Shown piece by piece: positions 6,601-9,507 of a DNA stretch of 9,507 nucleotides. The number at the start of each line of letters is the position of its first letter. The first letter of the stretch is position 1. Under the pieces are notes generated by a model that saw nothing but the letters and a program-made list of their open reading frames with translations, had not been told where the DNA came from and did not search any database. Origin of the DNA: Lentisphaeria bacterium (lineage in GTDB: Bacteria > Verrucomicrobiota > Lentisphaeria > Oligosphaerales > Oligosphaeraceae); NCBI GenBank assembly GCA_016287975.1, contig JAEEXV010000257.1, positions 1 through 9,507 on the forward strand, written 5' to 3'. The position numbers and the translations under genes are program-made.

Positions 6601-7208
6601 GGGAGGAGATGCTGGAGCGCTGCCTCAAGGAAGGCAAGGGCCTCGTCTCCTACAACATCGACAACGCCATCATCTCCGCCCAGCCCGCCATGAAGCGCTT
6701 CGCCAACGGCTGGTTCTTCCGCACCATCGGCAACGGCGCCCTCGGGCAGTTCACCTTCCACTACTGCAAGTTCAACGGCTCCCCCTACACCGACCTCGAC
6801 GGCGACGGCGAATCCGTCGACTGGCGCTACGACTACCCCGCAGGCCCTGGACACAAGGGCGGGTTCGCCATCGACTTCGAGGCCATCCGCGAGGGCGTCG
6901 ACGACCTCAGATACATCACCACCCTCGAAAACCGCATCGCCGCCGCCCGCAGGCAGGGGCGCAACCGCGAGGCCGACGCCGCCGAGAAAGTCCTGAAGGG
7001 CCTCGCCGCCAGTTTCGACCTCGGCCCGAACTTCACCAGGCAGTCCGTCTACCTCGACTCGCACTACGAGAAGAGCTGGCAGAAGGACGGGAAGCGCTAC
7101 TGCTCGGGACGCTACAACCTCCCCAACGGCTGGGCCTTCGAGGACTACCACAACGCCCGCGAGACAATCGCCGCCGAAATCGTCAAACTCGACCAGGTGC
7201 TGAAATGA
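3654..7208 (+). CDS. Secreted protein with two LamG-like domains and a GH123/DUF4091-like module
   Basis: This 1184-residue protein has a signal peptide (K5, hydrophobic 7-18, A-F-A/Q cut after residue 19). Two homologous LamG/concanavalin-like domains follow at about 22-205 and 236-421, joined by a Pro/Ala-rich linker (207-227). Residues about 440-595 form a beta-rich domain that may bind carbohydrate. From about 650 it resembles glycoside hydrolase 123: an N-terminal beta domain with PGEYEPTCLSVYGLEDL (686-702) ending in V-R-P-F-K-L near 800, then a catalytic barrel-like region with Y-P-Y-D915-E916 and EAIREGVDDLRY (1076-1087). GH123 enzymes are exo-beta-N-acetylgalactosaminidases that use an adjacent Asp-Glu pair, so D915-E916 are the candidate catalytic residues. 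AGGAG six bases upstream supports the start. The stop overlaps the next gene by ATGA. The beta-GalNAc specificity is inferred only, since DUF4091 relatives may act on other sugars. Confidence 0.8.
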   Translation: MQSLKTLIAALLLSSIAFAQSHEWRCNDGGGLVVKDFRTPAVNLSIQDAKTVAWGKDATHGSFLKFTGGAATAPAEQLLYPDGIQLEIRFAADLKAGKEWLPLVTCGDSFQSGYSVWVRNNGQLLIAFPGTGKTSYKYVHDAGIRHQQEHHLFVKRGKGVVQVWLDGRRVASYLNDGKCTSVPGEPFRLGSSAKWKYYGDIYSVHIGPFVKPGPPPAPPKPQAPAAENRQLSQGLIDWQCKDGTGSRLVKDSGPDRIHLTIADPATVTWAREDDRGFFLNFAGGTATAPTTKLLFPEGLQLEIHFAADLKAGKEWLPLVTCGDGFQSGYSAWVRKNGELLVAFPGCKPAYKYLKAGIEHLRDTRLRITRGDGKVQVLLDGKEIASYACTGKGTFIPGEPFRLGCSAKWKFHGNIYSVKLRGYEKGMFAAQDRQKTELLYCDILERKDIQDPEGTVVITDFSKFSPRPPEGVNWRIGEWLFRRCAMFPAPALGVLHCSSNPDTQSISYTPALPGKYDVYLGVRATYQATDLMLSLPGVDGRIRVQILPVDRAAKAHPNTEVLVARDVDLSQGAIAFHPGGAMYVGYIKCIPAASRRKTDYPQWKSVTVTRETRTYRQLTDEKVAARIASGYFIEKHYVDDKPAPAPGPSAKRLGCIVNAHDWMDLLFENAVPAKAPEAVQLKVAAAPGEYEPTCLSVYGLEDLARVSLTGGAELAKVGIASTVTVVRALPKRTTNIYGPSEFMHSPQYLERTQETQVPRGVSKQFWLTFQVGENVRPGDYRGAFTLKTPKGTQQIPVTVTVRPFKLDPLRRELIMVFGSKYEQSEMARQMAEHGCNTLQMYIGRDLDDNLAASHGAKTVEALRPFGLKALVVNTQELTEKCYGTPGGDERFIQGIRRLLDYAAAHDWPQIYFYPYDEVLSNPRNLKAFMWETEQLKKAGAKIISSHIWYKTTRAFKQEAETASQRTDVFMNRYNTRRFWYVDSWEEMLERCLKEGKGLVSYNIDNAIISAQPAMKRFANGWFFRTIGNGALGQFTFHYCKFNGSPYTDLDGDGESVDWRYDYPAGPGHKGGFAIDFEAIREGVDDLRYITTLENRIAAARRQGRNREADAAEKVLKGLAASFDLGPNFTRQSVYLDSHYEKSWQKDGKRYCSGRYNLPNGWAFEDYHNARETIAAEIVKLDQVLK
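3717..4916 (+). repeat. Internal duplication of the LamG-like domain
   Basis: Residues 22-205 and 236-421 of the GH123-like protein are homologous. In the best-conserved stretch (residues 90-130 against 305-345, offset 215) 36 of 41 residues are identical, including AGKEWLPLVTCGD. The DNA of the two copies differs mainly at third codon positions, so the duplication is old and both copies have been kept under protein-level selection. The ends are less alike (for example HDAGIRHQQEHH against KAGIEHLRDTR). Confidence 0.85.
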
Positions 7209-7972
7209 CAAAGGACTCTCCGCTCAAAGGCAAAATCGCCATGGTGACTGGCGCCTGCCGCAACCTCGGCGCGGAAATGGCCGCCGCGCTCCATGAAGCG
7301 GGCGCCACCGTCATCATCACCTCCCGCGACCTCAAGACCGCCGAGAAGGCCGCCGCCAACCGATACATCCCCATGGCGCTCGACCTGCGCTCCGAGGCAT
7401 CCGTCGTCGCCCTCTTCCAGCGCGTGCGGCAGGAGTTCGGCCGCCTCGACATCCTCGTCAACAACGCGGGCGGGCACTCCAAGAGCGCCTGCGGACTGCT
7501 GGAGAAGGAATCCCTGGAAGGCTGGAACGACTTCATCTCCGCCAACCTCACGGGGACCTTCCTGATGCTCCGCGAATACGCGCGCCTCATGATGCCACTC
7601 AAAACTGGCTCCGTCATCAACATCGCCTCCATGGCGGGCCTCGTCGGCCGCGACCGCCGCATCTACGGGGACGACATGACGCCGAATCCCGTCGCCTACT
7701 CCGCCGCGAAGGCGGGCGTCATCGGCCTCACCACCGATGCCGCCGCCTACCTGGGGCCGCACGGCATCCGCGTGAACGCGATCTCGCCTGGCGGCTTCGA
7801 GCGCAGCCAGCCCGCGCATTTCATCCGCGACTACTCCGAACTGACCATGCTCCGCAAGATGGGCCAGCCTGGCGAACTCGGCGGCGTGGTCGTCTTCCTC
7901 GCCTCCGACGCCGCCAGCTACATCACTGGACACAACCTCGTCGTCGACGGCGGATTCACCAAATACAAGTAA
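7205..7972 (+). CDS. Short-chain dehydrogenase/reductase (SDR), classical type
   Basis: This 255-residue NAD(P)-dependent oxidoreductase has the classical SDR size and motifs: cofactor loop TGACRNLG (15-22), D60-L, NNAGG (86-90), and the catalytic set N114, S142, Y165 and K169 in YSAAK, then GIRVNAISPGGF with the P-G motif, and VVDGGF near the end. Two features are unusual. The second glycine of TGxxxGxG is Asn20, and the distance from Ser142 to Tyr165 is 23 residues instead of about 13, because of an inserted GRDRRIYGDDMTPNP segment. S40-R41 after the second strand hints at NADP(H) preference. Closest relatives by general look are gluconate 5-dehydrogenase- or sugar-alcohol-type SDRs. The ATG overlaps the stop of the GH123-like gene by four bases, so translation is probably coupled. 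Substrate is unknown; a role in oxidising or reducing the sugar released by the cluster is likely. Confidence 0.9.
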   Translation: MTKDSPLKGKIAMVTGACRNLGAEMAAALHEAGATVIITSRDLKTAEKAAANRYIPMALDLRSEASVVALFQRVRQEFGRLDILVNNAGGHSKSACGLLEKESLEGWNDFISANLTGTFLMLREYARLMMPLKTGSVINIASMAGLVGRDRRIYGDDMTPNPVAYSAAKAGVIGLTTDAAAYLGPHGIRVNAISPGGFERSQPAHFIRDYSELTMLRKMGQPGELGGVVVFLASDAASYITGHNLVVDGGFTKYK

Positions 7973-7991
7973 AGTAACGCGGAGCACGACC

Positions 7992-8948
7992 ATGCTGCAC
8001 TTCGGAATCGTCGGAATGAACGAGGGCAACGGCCACCCGTACTCGTTCGCCGCCTCCTTCAACGGCTTCGATCCAGACGCGCTGGAAAAGCACTGCGACT
8101 TTCCCATCATCCGGAAATACCTGACGGAGCACCACCGCAACCGGGAGTTCATCCCCGAGGCCCGCGTCACCCACGTCTGGACCCAGGATCCCGCCCTCTC
8201 CAAACGCGTCGCCGCCGTCTCGAAGATCCCGCACGTCGCGAACTCGCTGGAGGAACTCGCCGAGGCCGTCGACGGAATCATCTTCACCCGCGACGACATC
8301 TGGAACCACGCCGCGATGGCCACCCCGCTCTTCCGCACTGGAAAGCCCATCTACATGGACAAGCTCCTCTGCGCCACCGAGGCCGAACTGCGCGCCATGC
8401 TCCCCGCCATCGGCGAAGACTACCCCCTCCTCACCGCCTCCAGTTTCCGCTACGCGCCCCTCGTGCGTGACGCCGCCCGCGCCCTCCAAGGCCGCCGCCC
8501 CATGGCTGTCCGAGGCGTCAGCCCCTGCATCTGGATCCGATACGCGCCGCATCTTCTCGACGCGCTCTTCGCCATCTGCGGCCGCGACATCGCCACCGTC
8601 CAGAACACCGGCCGCGACAAGCAGGACACCGTCACCCTCACCTACGCCGACGGCCTCCAGGCCGTCCTCCAGGTCTTCGACGGCATCGCCCTCCCCATGG
8701 GCCTCGAACTCCACTTCCACGCGCCTGACGCGCCCCTCGCCGTGCCCTACACCGACCCGACCCTCGAATCCTACTTCCTGAGCATCGTCGAGATGATGCG
8801 GGAGTTCACCCGCATGGCCGCGACTGGAGCGCGCCCCGTCTCCATGCGGGAGACCGTCTTCATGAACCGCGTCGTCCTTGCCGCCATCGCCTCCCGCGAA
8901 CACGGCGGCGCGCGCATCCGCCTCGCCGATTTCCTGCCCGACCTCTGA
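7992..8948 (+). CDS. Gfo/Idh/MocA-family oxidoreductase
   Basis: This 318-residue protein has the two-part layout of Gfo/Idh/MocA sugar and inositol dehydrogenases: an N-terminal Rossmann region beginning F-G-I-V-G-M and a C-terminal beta-sheet domain. The strand-helix D-G-I-I-F-T-R-D-D followed by GKPIYMDKLLCAT (117-129) corresponds to the family's E-K-P region, with D123-K124-L125 in its place; K124 is the expected catalytic lysine. Y184-A-P-H187-L-L-D190 matches the usual substrate-domain His/Asp. The nucleotide loop is atypical, with GNGHPYSFAASFNG (12-25) instead of a plain GxGxxG, a form I associate with a subgroup found in gut and PVC bacteria. GGAG seven bases upstream supports the start, 19 bp after the SDR. 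It is the last gene before a hairpin. The substrate is probably a sugar or sugar acid, not identified. Confidence 0.85.
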   Translation: MLHFGIVGMNEGNGHPYSFAASFNGFDPDALEKHCDFPIIRKYLTEHHRNREFIPEARVTHVWTQDPALSKRVAAVSKIPHVANSLEELAEAVDGIIFTRDDIWNHAAMATPLFRTGKPIYMDKLLCATEAELRAMLPAIGEDYPLLTASSFRYAPLVRDAARALQGRRPMAVRGVSPCIWIRYAPHLLDALFAICGRDIATVQNTGRDKQDTVTLTYADGLQAVLQVFDGIALPMGLELHFHAPDAPLAVPYTDPTLESYFLSIVEMMREFTRMAATGARPVSMRETVFMNRVVLAAIASREHGGARIRLADFLPDL

Positions 8949-8951
8949 CCA

Positions 8952-8973
8952 GCCGGCCCAAAAATGGGCCGGC
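8952..8973 (+). terminator. Hairpin after the oxidoreductase gene, likely end of the cluster
   Basis: GCCGGCCCA (8952-8960) and TGGGCCGGC (8965-8973) form a perfect 9-bp stem around an AAAA loop, three bases after the stop codon. No T-run follows. It is well placed to end the five-gene transcript. It also contains the first two CCGG sites of the CCGG-normal tail. An in-frame ATG at 8964 falls in the hairpin, which argues against it as the start of the next gene. Confidence 0.6.
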
Positions 8974-9002
8974 ACAGAACTCCCCCCGCCGGTTCCTCGC
9001 CT

Positions 9003-9455
9003 ATGCTTCGCTACCAGGAAAACAACGAATTGCACCGCCCGTTCCACGGCAGCCTCGACAATGCGATGCGCTTTGTCGAGAAGACCTGCGGCATGGATGC
9101 CCTGAAGGAGGTGCTGCGCACCACCGGGCGGGATGTCTACCGCTCCATCCGCGAGAAACTCGCGAAGGGCGATTCCTCGGAACTCATCGAGCACCTCTGC
9201 TGGTTCTTCCACCGCGAGGGCGCCCCCTTTCAGCTGACGGTCCGGGACAACGAGATCCGCTTCGAGGTCTTCGAGTGCCCGGCCCACAAGCAGCTGCGCA
9301 AGATGGGACTGGAGCCCGCCCCCTTCAACTGCCTGCAGACCTCGGAGGTCAACGCCGGAATGTGCGAAGGCACCCCGTGGACCAGTTCCGTCGAGCACCT
9401 CGGCCCGGGGCACTGCATCCAGATCTTCACCCGCAGCGAGGAGAAGCCCGCATGA
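9003..9455 (+). CDS. L-2-amino-thiazoline-4-carboxylic acid hydrolase-like protein
   Basis: This 150-residue protein fits the small family annotated as L-2-amino-thiazoline-4-carboxylate hydrolase, after a Pseudomonas enzyme that opens this ring toward cysteine. Most members are uncharacterised and the name should not be read as proof of that activity. Family-like features are H11-x-x-F-H15-G near the N-terminus, a helical first half, a short beta hairpin ending V-F-E-C92-P, a K-x-x-x-x-K-M-G segment, F-N-C110, V-N-A-G-M-C121-E-G-T and a closing G-H-C138. The spaced cysteines C92, C110 and C138 are the most recognisable trait. I prefer the ATG at 9003 to the one at 8964, which lies in a hairpin, but neither has a Shine-Dalgarno site. 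No signal peptide is seen. It overlaps the next gene by ATGA. Codon use differs from the genes to the left: CCGG is not avoided. Confidence 0.6.
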   Translation: MLRYQENNELHRPFHGSLDNAMRFVEKTCGMDALKEVLRTTGRDVYRSIREKLAKGDSSELIEHLCWFFHREGAPFQLTVRDNEIRFEVFECPAHKQLRKMGLEPAPFNCLQTSEVNAGMCEGTPWTSSVEHLGPGHCIQIFTRSEEKPA

Positions 9456-9507
9456 TTCCCAGCGACCATTTCGTGCGCGCCTACAACGAGATCTTCAAGT
9501 ATCTCGA
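9452..9507 (+). CDS. Partial coding region running off the right edge
   Basis: An open frame starts at ATG 9452 and reads MIPSDHFVRAYNEIFKYL to the window end without a stop. AGGAGA (9439-9444) lies seven bases upstream, inside the previous gene, and the ATG overlaps that gene's TGA by four bases, a typical coupled arrangement. Only 18 complete codons are visible, too few to assign a family. The coupling suggests a partner of the hydrolase-like protein. Confidence 0.65.
   Translation, partial: MIPSDHFVRAYNEIFKYL

Larger units (their letters stand above)
1..8948. other. CCGG-depleted compositional segment
   Basis: Reading the whole window, I find CCGG only at 1429, 3214, 8111, 8141 and 8608 within 1-8948, against eight sites in 8949-9507 (8953, 8969, 8989, 9124, 9242, 9279, 9356, 9405). 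At this GC content one site per roughly 100 bp would be expected by base composition. Other GC palindromes (GGCC, GCGC, CGCG) are abundant in the same segment, so the effect is specific. CTGG and CCAG, each one C-to-T or G-to-A step away, are very common. See the findings for interpretation. Confidence 0.85.

Noticed and set aside
3594..7211. A 1205-residue open frame on the minus strand opposite the GH123-like gene
   Set aside because: It is the antisense shadow of a GC-rich gene. Its translation is low-complexity (Gly, Val, Ala, Glu, Asp) with no family motif, while the plus strand shows a signal peptide, domains and a ribosome-binding site.
8964..9002. ATG at 8964 as the start of the hydrolase-like gene
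   Set aside because: It lies in the loop and stem of the 8952-8973 hairpin, has no ribosome-binding site, and the extra 13 residues (MGRHRTPPAGSSP) look non-homologous.
7956..9413. A 485-residue open frame on the minus strand across the oxidoreductase and hydrolase-like genes
   Set aside because: Same kind of shadow: biased Gly/Val/Glu/Asp composition, no motifs, and it spans two well-supported genes on the other strand.

Overview
The window is GC-rich bacterial DNA. Its gene content points to the PVC superphylum, most likely Lentisphaerae or a related lineage such as Kiritimatiellae or a planctomycete-like group. The best marker is a 254-residue pseudopilin-like protein with an F-T-L-I-E-L-L prepilin N-terminus and a C-terminal H-X9-DG motif. 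This class is greatly expanded in those phyla and often sits beside glycan-degrading enzymes. The assignment rests on recognition of families, not on a search.

Layout: positions 1-96 hold three copies of a 33-bp tandem repeat, each containing a small palindrome; the array probably continues to the left of the window. A leftward gene (140-1468) encodes a neutral-ceramidase-like hydrolase and ends against a perfect GC hairpin (119-138). A 214-bp divergent intergenic region (1469-1682) carries a good rightward sigma70-type promoter, with an 11-bp palindrome overlapping its -10 that fits the FadR-type GntR operator consensus. Rightward from it runs a tight five-gene cluster: a sialidase/BNR-repeat protein (1683-2819), the pseudopilin (2868-3632), a large secreted protein with two LamG-like domains and a GH123/DUF4091-like catalytic module (3654-7208), a short-chain dehydrogenase overlapping it by ATGA (7205-7972), and a Gfo/Idh/MocA oxidoreductase (7992-8948). 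Gaps are 48, 21, -4 and 19 bp, so one transcript is likely. A 9-bp-stem hairpin (8952-8973) follows. Then a second, translationally coupled pair begins: an L-2-amino-thiazoline-4-carboxylate-hydrolase-like protein (9003-9455) and a partial ORF running off the right edge (9452-9507).

How the genes may work together: the cluster looks like a glycan-utilisation locus. It has one clearly secreted glycosidase-like protein, a surface or secreted pseudopilin, a sialidase-fold protein without a signal peptide, and two NAD(P)-dependent sugar-type oxidoreductases. The mix of ceramidase-like, sialidase-like and GH123-like proteins allows a speculative glycosphingolipid (ganglioside-type) reading, but each family assignment is only at family level.

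The most striking hidden signal is compositional. The tetranucleotide CCGG is almost absent from 1-8948 (five sites counted by eye) but ordinary in the last 559 bp (eight sites). Codon choice in the depleted part avoids CCGG systematically: all 13 Pro-Gly pairs in the GH123-like protein use CCT or CCA for proline. This suggests a history under a CCGG-specific (HpaII-type) restriction-modification or methylation system, and a junction between two DNA histories near 8.95 kb.
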